Source: Candidatus Micropelagos thuwalensis (GTDB taxonomy: Bacteria > Pseudomonadota > Alphaproteobacteria > RS24). From it: 64,000 nt of DNA. The notes below the pieces were generated by a model that was not told where the DNA came from, made no database searches, and was given only the letters and a program-made list of their open reading frames with translations. A program made the position numbers and the translations under genes. The stretch's first letter is position 1. Each line of letters begins with the position of its first letter. The DNA lies in assembly GCF_000469155.1 (NCBI RefSeq), contig NZ_AWXE01000001.1, positions 1 to 64,000 of the forward strand, given 5' to 3'. This document shows positions 56,381 to 64,000 of the stretch, one piece after another.

Positions 56381-58804
56381 TTATATTTTCCAAGGACTTT
56401 CGAGTTCCGATTGTCCTTCACGCGGTGGGTCACACAAAACAGCTGTCTCATTGGCCATCACGTCAATTTCTTCTTCGGAATAACCAAGCTCCCGCAATAG
56501 AGCCTCAGTATTATCTCCGACGATGAGAGGGCTGGTCGGAATGCGACATGGTGTGTCAGATAGGTCATAGGTCAAACCAATCTGCTCAAGCTTGCCGACA
56601 AAACGGTCATTATATTCCGCAGCCCAGCCACGCTTTTTGAAATCTGTATTGTCGAAAAAGTCGAGAGAGTATTTTCTATCGGACAGTTCAGCGGGGACAC
56701 CGCTATCGGCGAGAATTTTCAACCATTCATCTGCTGATTTCCCGGCAAATACATTTTCAGCCGTCGTCGCGTCTGCTCCTGCACCAATAATGCCATCAAG
56801 GGCGGATTTATGTGCATCATTAATTGCTGTGACCATAATCCACTCATCTGAAGTTTTGTAAATGCGGTGATAAACATCAAAGCCTGTCTGGTTTAAATCC
56901 AGAAGCGGTCTGTCAACCGGGCTTCCATCGGGTTTTGCGACGGCATAGCTGGTATTCAATAAAGTCGCATTAATAATCGAGGTGTCAACAAACTGGCCTT
57001 TACCGGTTATTTTGCGTTCATAAAGCGCCTGACAAATTCCGATAGCAGACAAGAAACCGTTACCTGTATCGCCGAGCGAGGTAAGTGACCAAAGCGGATG
57101 CCCTCCGGCATGGACGGCGCCGTCTGAATATTGAATACCGGACAAGCAAGCACCAGTTTGATCATTACCCGGTAATCCCATACGGGGACCTTTTTCAAAA
57201 CCGCGTGTATGGCAATAAATCAACTCAGGGAACTCTTTCTTGAGTGATTCGTAATCAAGCCCCAATCTTTCAGCGGCGGCATAGCGCATATTATGTTGCA
57301 CCACGTCACAACTGGCGATGAGTTTTTTAAGCACTTCCATCCCCTTTGGATGCTTGAGCATGAGAGCAATGGAGCGTTTACCGCGATTGGCCATGTAGGC
57401 AATATGTGTGCGATGCCAGAAGCTATCCCAAAGTGTATTTATTTTAATCACTTCCGCGCCCATATCCGCCAACAACTGACACCCAAACGGTCCGGCAATC
57501 GCCAGACCTAGATCCAGCACGCGAATACCTTTTAGAGGTGGGTCACCATTGATTGTGTTTTTCTCCATACGCTCAGGAGAGGCGAGGGACGCAGCATATT
57601 CTTTAACAGCTTCCGTATCACTGCCCGTAGCCCGTGTCGGGCCTTTTACTTTACCTTGGCTGTTTTCAAGGCGGTAAGTGATGCCCACTTGGTTAATCGG
57701 TCCAAGCTCAGGGTCATCCACAGTTGTCACACAGCCATCATCAATCAGAAGAGGGTCAGTTAACGAGTCCTCAATTGACCGACATTCTTGCATAGTCACG
57801 CCGGCAATCGCTGCCGCTTCAACCCATTCATCACAAGGGAATTTGCCCATCGCATCTGCAAGTATGGGTTGATAATGCGACATGACAAGAAGTTCTTCGG
57901 GTCCAATACCAAAGCGGTCAGGGTCATTTTGAACTGTCAAATCAGGGCTAGCGTCAAGCTTGTCACCTTTGGAGGACTCCAAAATAAAGCGCGGGTTTGG
58001 TACCCAGTTATGAATCCAACGACCGTCAGAAGTTTTAAAGTGTCCTTTTGGGCTTTTGCTGCCCATAATCCAGGTGTTAAAACCTTCGGCGTCTGGGTCG
58101 TCCATGCGTTGCCATACGCCACTCATACATGCCAATGCACCTTGCATGAGTGAAGTTTTAACCTGTTGACCATTACCCGTTTGCTCCCGCGCGAAAAGCG
58201 CAGCAGAGATGCCCGTCGCTGCGGAGAAAAACGCTCCGAGACTTGGCCAGGGAGAAGACACATGTAATGGACCTTCACGATCCGCCCCTTGAACCCATTC
58301 ATTATCGATTTCCAAATCTTCAAAAATATCTGGCAAACCTTTAATGTGGTAGACACTGCCTTCCGGCCATCCACGCTGTTCATATTGCAGGCCGACACGG
58401 GCGGCAACAAGGCCGTCATAACCAGGTTTGTCTTTATCCTCGGTGTCGTCACCATAGCCAGTGATGGAACAATAAATAAGTCTCGGATTAGTCGCCGCAA
58501 GGGTTGCATAGTCTATCTTAAGGCGGGTCGTAACGCCCGGACTAAAGCTTTCAATAACAATATCGGCATCTGCCGCCAGCTTATAAAAAACTTCTAAATC
58601 TGCATCGTCTTTGAGGTTTAAAACCGCATTTTTTTTACCGCGATGCCAGACCTTATATCCAAGTAAGCCCTCAAACGGGTCACCCTCAGGACGTTCAATG
58701 CGCGTAACATCTGCACCATGGTCGCCCAGTAACATACCAGTCATCGGACCTGCGACCCCCCAGCTTAAATCAAGAACTTTAAGACCTTCTAGAACTCCCG
58801 ACAT
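56381..58804 (-). CDS. Tandem (two-domain) CaiB/BaiF-type CoA-transferase
   Basis: An 807-residue fusion of two family III CoA-transferase domains. Domain 1 (about 1-400) begins LKVLDLSWGVAGPMTGMLLG; domain 2 (about 425-800) begins IRVLDLGLAIAGPFGCQLLA. Domain 2 keeps the catalytic aspartate (SLGDTGNG, Asp579). In domain 1 the aligned position is Ser188 (SPWPSLGAFFSAATG), so it is probably inactive and structural. Family III enzymes are interlaced dimers, so the fusion may imitate a heterodimer. GGAGG precedes ATG 58804. It faces the ferredoxin gene across a 194-bp promoter region. Confidence 0.88.
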   Translation of the reverse strand: MSGVLEGLKVLDLSWGVAGPMTGMLLGDHGADVTRIERPEGDPFEGLLGYKVWHRGKKNAVLNLKDDADLEVFYKLAADADIVIESFSPGVTTRLKIDYATLAATNPRLIYCSITGYGDDTEDKDKPGYDGLVAARVGLQYEQRGWPEGSVYHIKGLPDIFEDLEIDNEWVQGADREGPLHVSSPWPSLGAFFSAATGISAALFAREQTGNGQQVKTSLMQGALACMSGVWQRMDDPDAEGFNTWIMGSKSPKGHFKTSDGRWIHNWVPNPRFILESSKGDKLDASPDLTVQNDPDRFGIGPEELLVMSHYQPILADAMGKFPCDEWVEAAAIAGVTMQECRSIEDSLTDPLLIDDGCVTTVDDPELGPINQVGITYRLENSQGKVKGPTRATGSDTEAVKEYAASLASPERMEKNTINGDPPLKGIRVLDLGLAIAGPFGCQLLADMGAEVIKINTLWDSFWHRTHIAYMANRGKRSIALMLKHPKGMEVLKKLIASCDVVQHNMRYAAAERLGLDYESLKKEFPELIYCHTRGFEKGPRMGLPGNDQTGACLSGIQYSDGAVHAGGHPLWSLTSLGDTGNGFLSAIGICQALYERKITGKGQFVDTSIINATLLNTSYAVAKPDGSPVDRPLLDLNQTGFDVYHRIYKTSDEWIMVTAINDAHKSALDGIIGAGADATTAENVFAGKSADEWLKILADSGVPAELSDRKYSLDFFDNTDFKKRGWAAEYNDRFVGKLEQIGLTYDLSDTPCRIPTSPLIVGDNTEALLRELGYSEEEIDVMANETAVLCDPPREGQSELESPWKI

Positions 58805-58915
58805 TGCTTTTATCCTCCGGAATTATAAATTATGTTTTACGGTTTCCTCTACTTTGTGACCTCAGACAAGTCTTGCTTGAAAATGATAATCAGAGTAGGT
58901 AAGAGACCATTAATT

Positions 58916-58938
58916 ATTTTCGAACATGTTTCTGAAAA
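58916..58938. promoter_or_regulatory. Candidate operator dyad TTTTCGAAC...GAAAA
   Basis: In the divergent region between the tandem CoA-transferase (-) and ferredoxin (+). 58917-58938 is an imperfect palindrome, TTTTCGAACATGTTTCTGAAAA, centred on AACATGTT (58923-58930). It shares ATTTTCGAAC with 49016-49025. The core also resembles the AAC-NN-GTT pattern of the actinobacterial sterol regulator KstR, a weak similarity that could be chance. Confidence 0.45.
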
Positions 58939-58998
58939 TACCTACTATGACAAACCAGTCAATACAAACTTCGTACGATTTATTGTTGATAGGCAAAA

Positions 58999-59319
58999 AT
59001 GATTAATATTCACGTTACAGACGCAGATGGCGCAAAAAAAGAACTCACAGCGATTTCCGGTTCACAGTTAATGAATACCATTCGTGATGCAGGCATTGTT
59101 GAAGGTACATGCGGTGGTATGGCTTCATGCGGTACATGCCATGTATACATTGATGAAAATTGGTACGCACTTACCGGCGAACGAACCGAAGATGAGGGAT
59201 ATATGCTCGAATCTCTAGAAGAACTCGTCGAGATTAAGGCGACTTCAAGGCTATGTTGCCAAATTATCCTGAGAGAAGACCATGACGGTCTGTCTCTGAC
59301 TGTGGGCCCGCAAATCTAA
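58999..59319 (+). CDS. [2Fe-2S] ferredoxin, putidaredoxin/adrenodoxin type
   Basis: A 106-residue electron carrier. Cluster ligands are Cys38, Cys44 and Cys47 (TCGGMASCGTCHVYI) and, by alignment to the SRLxCQI motif, Cys87; Cys86 is an extra cysteine next to it. This spacing is the vertebrate-type/ISC-like P450 redox partner pattern. It most likely feeds the P450 at 47.5-48.9 kb; the reductase must be elsewhere. It is followed after 29 bp by the alpha/beta hydrolase. Confidence 0.94.
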   Translation: MINIHVTDADGAKKELTAISGSQLMNTIRDAGIVEGTCGGMASCGTCHVYIDENWYALTGERTEDEGYMLESLEELVEIKATSRLCCQIILREDHDGLSLTVGPQI

Positions 59320-59348
59320 TCGGCACAAAATTATATGGTTAAAGAACA

Positions 59349-60266
59349 ATGCTAAAAAACGCCATAACACTGAAAACCAAAGTCACCCTTCTGGATGGCT
59401 TTGAGACAGATTTTACAGCGTCATTATTTCTACCCGATACGCCTGTGAAAGCCTTGTTTTTCTGCCAGCCAGGTGGTGGCAATACTAAAGATTATTTTAA
59501 TCTCGGTCAGGCTGAAGGATTTGACTATTCATTCGCCTCGCGTATGTGTGACCATGGCTTTGCAGTAATGCTCATGGATCATGCCGGGGTGGGCGAAAAT
59601 AAAATAGACGAAGCGCATCCTTTTTTCACGCCGCGTCAGTCAGTTAGTTTTACGGTTCAAGCGTTGGGAGAATTTTTTGCGCATCCAGCGATTACCGATG
59701 TGAAAAAAATCGGTACTGGCCATTCAATGGGCGGCATGATGATAACCTTGATTAATGCACTTATGCCGTTTGATGCTATCTGTCTGATTGGGTCAAATGC
59801 AGGTGGGTTGGATTGGGGCTTACTAGAAGAAGATATGAAGTTTATCGAACAGCCTGAAAGACTCGAAAAAGAAATGAAGGCGCATGTGTTACGCATGTTT
59901 AAGGCGCCCTTCATCAATTATGAAAGTGGCGGGCCGAGCCTTGAGTCGATTACATTTGGTGCAGAAAATGAAGGCGCGCATGCCTTGCTTATGAAAGTGC
60001 AGTCATCGCTTTTTTCTGCCGGGGGCTATATGTCCATGATACGTGGCAGTTTCAGGCCTGAAGTCAATAAAATCACTGTACCATTATTTATGGCTGCTGG
60101 AGAGCATGATTTGGGTGCCCCACCCGAAGAAGCGCCGAAAGATTACATCAACGCGGCATCAATTAAATTTATGGTGTTGCCCGGCGCAGGTCACAACTCA
60201 TTTGCCTTCGCGGCAATTGAGAGTCTGTGTGATGCGATTAATGATTGGGCGGGCGAAGTTCTGTAA
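59349..60266 (+). CDS. Alpha/beta-hydrolase fold enzyme
   Basis: A 305-residue hydrolase with nucleophile elbow GTGHSMGG (Ser126), probable acid Asp254 (AAGEHDLGAP) and His282 (GAGHNSF). The oxyanion side has FFCQPGGGNTKDYF. There is no signal peptide, so it acts in the cytoplasm. It is cotranscribed with the ferredoxin and may cleave an ester or thioester in the catabolic pathway. It converges with the ketosteroid-isomerase gene, 19 bp apart. Confidence 0.85.
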   Translation: MLKNAITLKTKVTLLDGFETDFTASLFLPDTPVKALFFCQPGGGNTKDYFNLGQAEGFDYSFASRMCDHGFAVMLMDHAGVGENKIDEAHPFFTPRQSVSFTVQALGEFFAHPAITDVKKIGTGHSMGGMMITLINALMPFDAICLIGSNAGGLDWGLLEEDMKFIEQPERLEKEMKAHVLRMFKAPFINYESGGPSLESITFGAENEGAHALLMKVQSSLFSAGGYMSMIRGSFRPEVNKITVPLFMAAGEHDLGAPPEEAPKDYINAASIKFMVLPGAGHNSFAFAAIESLCDAINDWAGEVL

Positions 60267-60285
60267 ACCCTGCTTAATTGCAGTT

Positions 60286-60711
60286 TTACATTTTGACGTT
60301 TAATTGCCCCCAATAAGCACACATTTCAGTCACTTTACCTTCTGCGTCAAACTTAAATGTATCAATAACATCAACCTGAATATTACCTTGTGGTGACTGT
60401 GTCGTTACGCTAAAGGCAAATGCTGCCGCATTTGTGGCGGCCCGAACAGGCCCGTTAAGCGCAAGTTGTGCACCGAGTTGGGTGGACATTTTATAGAATT
60501 CTTTTATTTCAGCTTTGCCGTTTTTAATCGGTGTGCCAATTGGGTCTTCAACGGTTGCCTTCTCAGCAAAGAGATCAGTAACCCCCTCATAATCACCATT
60601 GTTGAAATGTTTAACGTAGTTTTCTACTGCAGCCACCATGATGTCATCTGGCAGGCTATCGCCGCCGCTTTCCAGAATATCACTTACGGCTTCATTCATA
60701 TCTTCAGGCAT
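60286..60711 (-). CDS. Delta5-3-ketosteroid isomerase (SnoaL/NTF2-like fold)
   Basis: A 141-residue protein. After a 25-residue N-terminal extension, VENYVKHFNNGDYEGVTDLF and ATVEDPIGTP align with the known isomerases of Comamonas and Pseudomonas. The general base (Asp38 there) is Asp56 (VEDP), the oxyanion-hole Tyr14 is Tyr32 (ENYVKHFN) and Asp99 is Asp117 (VIDTFKF). The enzyme moves the double bond of 3-oxo-delta5 steroids to delta4. GAGG precedes ATG 60711. With all three residues kept, this is the most specific evidence for steroid metabolism in the window. Confidence 0.88.
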   Translation of the reverse strand: MPEDMNEAVSDILESGGDSLPDDIMVAAVENYVKHFNNGDYEGVTDLFAEKATVEDPIGTPIKNGKAEIKEFYKMSTQLGAQLALNGPVRAATNAAAFAFSVTTQSPQGNIQVDVIDTFKFDAEGKVTEMCAYWGQLNVKM

Positions 60712-60748
60712 ATTTTCCTCTTTATATTTTCAAAGAAACTTACGCTTT

Positions 60749-61240
60749 TTACTTATTATACAAAGCTTCAGCGCGCGCTTTTAGTGCATGTGCTGTATCA
60801 TCAAATGCAAGTTTGACCCATGGTCCGGCAAAGCGCATGACATGAATGCCGTTATCGCCAAGAAAGGCATCTGTTGAATAATAGCTACATTTTTCAGGGC
60901 CAAGACTTTCAATAATCTGGTCGCGGCGCGCGGGATAAGGCCACTCATCAGAATAGGGCAGTTCCCACGAAATCATTTTCTCCGGCTCAAAGGCGCAGAT
61001 AAACTCGCAGTTATCAAAAACCTCATCTGGTGTGATGTAGCTCTTCAGTTTCATATTGACCGGTGCGCCCATTTCCAATGTGGAGTTACATTCAATGCAG
61101 AATGGATTCCACTCGCCATATTTAGGCATATCTATAAGGATGTCCCATACCAGCGAGGCGGGTGCATCTATCTCAACCTTAATAGATGTCACAAGGGCAT
61201 CGGGGTTGAAGTCTACATTAGGATTTTCTGCTGTGCTCAT
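60749..61240 (-). CDS. SRPBCC-fold (START/polyketide-cyclase-like) protein
   Basis: A 163-residue protein of the helix-grip fold: VEIDAPASLVWDILIDMPKY then GEWNPFCIECNSTLEMGAPV, and a C-terminal helix (WVKLAFDDTAHALKARAEAL). The fold makes a deep hydrophobic pocket for lipids, sterols or polyketides. The first 13 residues are variable. A steroid-binding role fits the neighbours but is not shown. An 8-bp inverted repeat lies just upstream. Confidence 0.8.
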   Translation of the reverse strand: MSTAENPNVDFNPDALVTSIKVEIDAPASLVWDILIDMPKYGEWNPFCIECNSTLEMGAPVNMKLKSYITPDEVFDNCEFICAFEPEKMISWELPYSDEWPYPARRDQIIESLGPEKCSYYSTDAFLGDNGIHVMRFAGPWVKLAFDDTAHALKARAEALYNK

Positions 61241-61251
61241 ATCTGTCCTCC

Positions 61252-61284
61252 ATACATGCTCATATCAAATGAATTGGCATGTAT
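61252..61284. promoter_or_regulatory. Inverted repeat ATACATGC-N17-GCATGTAT
   Basis: Perfect 8-bp arms (61252-61259 and 61277-61284) with a nested TCAT/ATGA dyad, located between the SRPBCC gene start (61240) and the SDR stop (61316). Candidate operator for the SRPBCC-isomerase pair, or a terminator-like stem for the SDR transcript; no T-run is present. Confidence 0.45.
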
Positions 61285-61315
61285 TTGTCAATCTCGTTTG
61301 CTGTTTCAATTTGCA

Positions 61316-62146
61316 CTATTGATTGCGCGCACCAGCAAATTGTTTCCTTGCTATTTTGGCAAATAATCCATGTATCAGTCCTGGTGTAAACCTTTTCATT
61401 GCATCCATAATAACAGCATCTTTTCCGACCAGAACTTTCATTTTTTTCTTTTGCACAGCAAGTAAGATTTTTTCCGCAGCCACATCCGGCGCCATGCCGA
61501 TTTTGGCAACCATTTCTATATTTTTCTCTGCCGCCGCTATGTCATCTGAGTCCTTGAGGGTGGCGCGCATCATATCCGTTTTAATAGCTCCAGGGTGAAC
61601 TGAGGTTACGCCAATACCAGCAGCACCCCATTCAGCCCAAAGAGACTCAGTCAGTCCTTTAACGGCTGCCTTGGTCGCGCAATAAGAAGATTGTGCCGGC
61701 AAACCAACTAAGCCCGTCATGCTGGACATATTGACGACATGTGCGTCAGCAGATTTTTCGAGAAAAGGTTTGAAAAACTTGCAGCCATAAAGCACGCCCC
61801 AGAAATTCAAATTTACGATGCGTTCCCAGTCTTCAATGCTGTGCGTATCAAAACTTTTTTGCAACGTAATACCTGCATTATTGATCAGCAAATCGATACG
61901 GCCATGTCCAGCGACGATTTCATCGGGCAAAGCTGCCATGCGTTTTTTGTCTGTCACATCGGCAATATGCGTGGATAGTTTGACGTCCGTATCTGTCAGG
62001 GTCGATACAGTTTTCTCAAGCATATCTGGGTTATAATCAACCAGCGCGAGATGGCACCCACGTTGAGCAAGGGCCTTTGAAAGCGCACCTCCAATGCCGC
62101 CCCCTGCGCCGGTTATGACAGCAACCTTATTATTAAAACTTTTCAT
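61316..62146 (-). CDS. Short-chain dehydrogenase/reductase
   Basis: A 276-residue NAD(P)-dependent oxidoreductase of the classical type. The cofactor motif is TGAGGGIGG, with Asp in ALVDYN suggesting NAD; NNAG is present, and catalytic Ser141/142, Tyr155 and Lys159 lie in SSMTGLVGLPAQSSYCATK. The C-terminal 40 residues include a basic segment (KKKMKVLVGKDAVIMDAMKR). Substrate unknown; hydroxysteroid or acyl alcohols are possible. It diverges from the sulfatase gene. Confidence 0.9.
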   Translation of the reverse strand: MKSFNNKVAVITGAGGGIGGALSKALAQRGCHLALVDYNPDMLEKTVSTLTDTDVKLSTHIADVTDKKRMAALPDEIVAGHGRIDLLINNAGITLQKSFDTHSIEDWERIVNLNFWGVLYGCKFFKPFLEKSADAHVVNMSSMTGLVGLPAQSSYCATKAAVKGLTESLWAEWGAAGIGVTSVHPGAIKTDMMRATLKDSDDIAAAEKNIEMVAKIGMAPDVAAEKILLAVQKKKMKVLVGKDAVIMDAMKRFTPGLIHGLFAKIARKQFAGARNQ

Positions 62147-62294
62147 GACACCCCCTATCCGTAACCCATGATTAATAAGAACAAATCTTGATTTCTTTTT
62201 TCAACTGATATTGTTTATAACCTTAGGAAATTTCAAATGAGATTCGTAAATAAAATCAGACAGAATCTCAGTGGGGTAAGTGGGGGATATTTCA

Positions 62295-63827
62295 ATGAGC
62301 GAAACAATTAAGAAGATGTGTTATCTGAGCGTTACAGGTTTTTTTTGTGCAATTTTTTGGGTCGCTAATCTCACCGATGCGATAGCCGATGAACGTCCGA
62401 ATATTGTCATTATATTAGCAGACGATTTGGGGTGGGCAGATGTTGGTTATCATGGCAGTGATATTGAAACCCCAAATATTGACCGTATCGCCAAAGAGGG
62501 GGTAAAGCTGAACCGCTTTTATGCCACGCCGTTTTGCTCGCCTACACGTGCTGCGCTGATGACGGGCCGTGATCCTCTAAAACTCGGCGTTGCTTATTCT
62601 GTTCTCATGCCTTGGGAGAATGGTGGCGTCTCTCTTGATGAACATTTCTTGCCACAAAGTTTCCAAAGTGCCGGTTACAACACAGCGATGGTTGGTAAAT
62701 GGCATTTGGGTCATACGATTGAACAGCACACCCCTAATGCCCGTGGATTTGACCATTTCTATGGGCATATGCATACGCAGGTTAGCTATTTTGATCATCA
62801 GGTCGCTAACGGGCATGACTTTCAGGAGAACGGTAAGCCTGTTGATCACAATGGTGAATATGCGACGGATGTTCATGGTGAACAAGCGGCCCGTTTCATT
62901 ACTGATTTAAGAGATAAATCAAAACCGTTCATGCTTTATATCCCGTTTCTCGCGCCTCATTCCCCTATGGAAGCGCCGGAGGAATTAAAAGATAAATATC
63001 CTTTCCGTCTGGATTTACCGGGCAGTACCCGCAAAACTTATGCGGCAATGGTCGACTCGATGGATCAAGCGATTGGTAAAGTACTGACCGCGCTGGATGA
63101 AGAGAGCGTTGCGGATAATACAATTGTGTTTTTCTTCAGCGATAATGGCGGGTTTGAAAACTATGGCTCGGATAATGGGCCTTATCGTGGGGGTAAACTG
63201 GAAGTTTATGAGGGTGGTATTCGCGTGACGGCAGTTATGCGGTGGCCGGAAAAACTTGCAGCCGGTAGTGAAGTTGACGAAATCGTTTCGGTGTTGGATA
63301 TGCTGCCAACACTCACCCATGCAGCAGGTGTGGACAATGGAACTAAGAAAAAAATCGATGGTGTTAATCGTTGGTCAACGATAACGGGGGAAAATGTTTC
63401 AAAGCGGGAAGGCGCGCTTTACTTTGCCTCTAACATACCGGTTTACAACAAGTTCCAGCTTGGTGTGATTGATGGCAAATGGAAATTGGTTCAAAATATC
63501 GACCATAAAATGACCTCGATCGAGTTTAACAATCAGCTGTTTGATTTGGAGGCAGATCCTTATGAGAAAAATGACCTCACAGAAGATCACCCGGCTGTGG
63601 TTAAAAAGCTAAACAAGAAAATTAATGAGTGGCGGAGTTTGCACCCGATTGGCGGTAGCTATGTCAAAATCAACCCGCATCCCGGCTGGCGTGCGCCAAA
63701 AGATTACGCAGACGTTATTATTCCTGCAGAAAAAATTGAAGAAGCCCCGCATGAAGGTTTCGGGCAGCTTGAGTCAATCGTGCTTCAACGCCGCTATGGA
63801 GATAAAGGGCGTATCAAATATGAGTAA
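62295..63827 (+). CDS. Secreted type I sulfatase (arylsulfatase family)
   Basis: A 510-residue formylglycine-dependent sulfatase. A signal peptide spans about residues 1-31 (LSVTGFFCAIFWVANLTDAIA). The metal site opens IVIILADDLGWADVGYHG, and the active motif is CSPTRAALMTGR with Cys81 as the formylglycine precursor. Later motifs are GKWHLGH and FFFSDNGG. ATG 62295 is chosen over GTG 62280 for the GGGGG spacing. It could remove sulfate from sterol sulfates or algal polysaccharides. A maturase (FGE) is not in the window. Confidence 0.92.
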   Translation: MSETIKKMCYLSVTGFFCAIFWVANLTDAIADERPNIVIILADDLGWADVGYHGSDIETPNIDRIAKEGVKLNRFYATPFCSPTRAALMTGRDPLKLGVAYSVLMPWENGGVSLDEHFLPQSFQSAGYNTAMVGKWHLGHTIEQHTPNARGFDHFYGHMHTQVSYFDHQVANGHDFQENGKPVDHNGEYATDVHGEQAARFITDLRDKSKPFMLYIPFLAPHSPMEAPEELKDKYPFRLDLPGSTRKTYAAMVDSMDQAIGKVLTALDEESVADNTIVFFFSDNGGFENYGSDNGPYRGGKLEVYEGGIRVTAVMRWPEKLAAGSEVDEIVSVLDMLPTLTHAAGVDNGTKKKIDGVNRWSTITGENVSKREGALYFASNIPVYNKFQLGVIDGKWKLVQNIDHKMTSIEFNNQLFDLEADPYEKNDLTEDHPAVVKKLNKKINEWRSLHPIGGSYVKINPHPGWRAPKDYADVIIPAEKIEEAPHEGFGQLESIVLQRRYGDKGRIKYE

Positions 63828-63847
63828 GGTGTAGAGCTTACCGCGCT

Positions 63848-64000
<153 letters not shown>

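Noticed and set aside
58922-58935. A true KstR operator
   Set aside because: Only the short AAC-NN-GTT core and part of the flanks agree; such a short pattern is expected by chance in a region of this size.

Overview
The window comes from an alphaproteobacterium. The evidence is one uninterrupted run, all on the + strand, of tuf, tRNA-Trp, secE-nusG, rplKAJL-rpoBC, the str operon, S10, spc and alpha operons. This is followed by a DegP-type protease, an RluC-type pseudouridine synthase, an ATP12 F1-ATPase assembly chaperone, propionyl-CoA carboxylase and lipB. A short adenylate kinase, a zinc-free S14 and two tuf copies agree with this. A marine lifestyle is an inference from a BCCT transporter, a type I sulfatase, a DUF3604 protein and a TonB-dependent receptor. 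I cannot assign an order.

Layout. 1-30.5 kb is the transcription/translation super-cluster. Visible control elements are a leader in front of rplJ, a GC-rich hairpin between rplL and rpoB, a terminator-like stem plus a TTGACA promoter in front of rpsL, and a TTGACT/TATAAT promoter in front of rpsM. 30.5-39.6 kb holds housekeeping genes: protease, rluC, ATP12, pccB (interrupted by an in-frame TAG), pccA, lipB, a siroheme-synthase-like gene, an APS reductase and tRNA-Leu. 39.7-43.8 kb (- strand) is a chain of TPR-sulfotransferase, BCCT transporter and MarR regulator.

43.8-64 kb looks like a steroid or sterol catabolic region. It contains a TonB-dependent receptor, a short-chain dehydrogenase very like 3-alpha-hydroxysteroid dehydrogenase/carbonyl reductase, a cytochrome P450 and a putidaredoxin-type ferredoxin. 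It also has an acyl-CoA ligase, a crotonase with an extra N-terminal region, an amidohydrolase, two unusual CaiB-type CoA-transferases (one apparently permuted, one a tandem fusion), an Ltp2-like retro-aldolase with its DUF35 partner, a delta5-3-ketosteroid isomerase with all three catalytic residues, an SRPBCC protein, a second SDR, an alpha/beta hydrolase, a sulfatase and the end of a DUF3604 gene. Two divergent promoters in this region share the 10-mer ATTTTCGAAC inside dyads, which suggests one common regulator. A plausible working order is uptake, desulfation or oxidation of the 3-OH, delta5 isomerisation, P450 hydroxylation, CoA activation, hydration and aldol cleavage. Propionyl-CoA could then feed the pccBA-encoded carboxylase. 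Substrate and order are inference; no ring-cleavage genes (KshA, HsaC type) are in the window.
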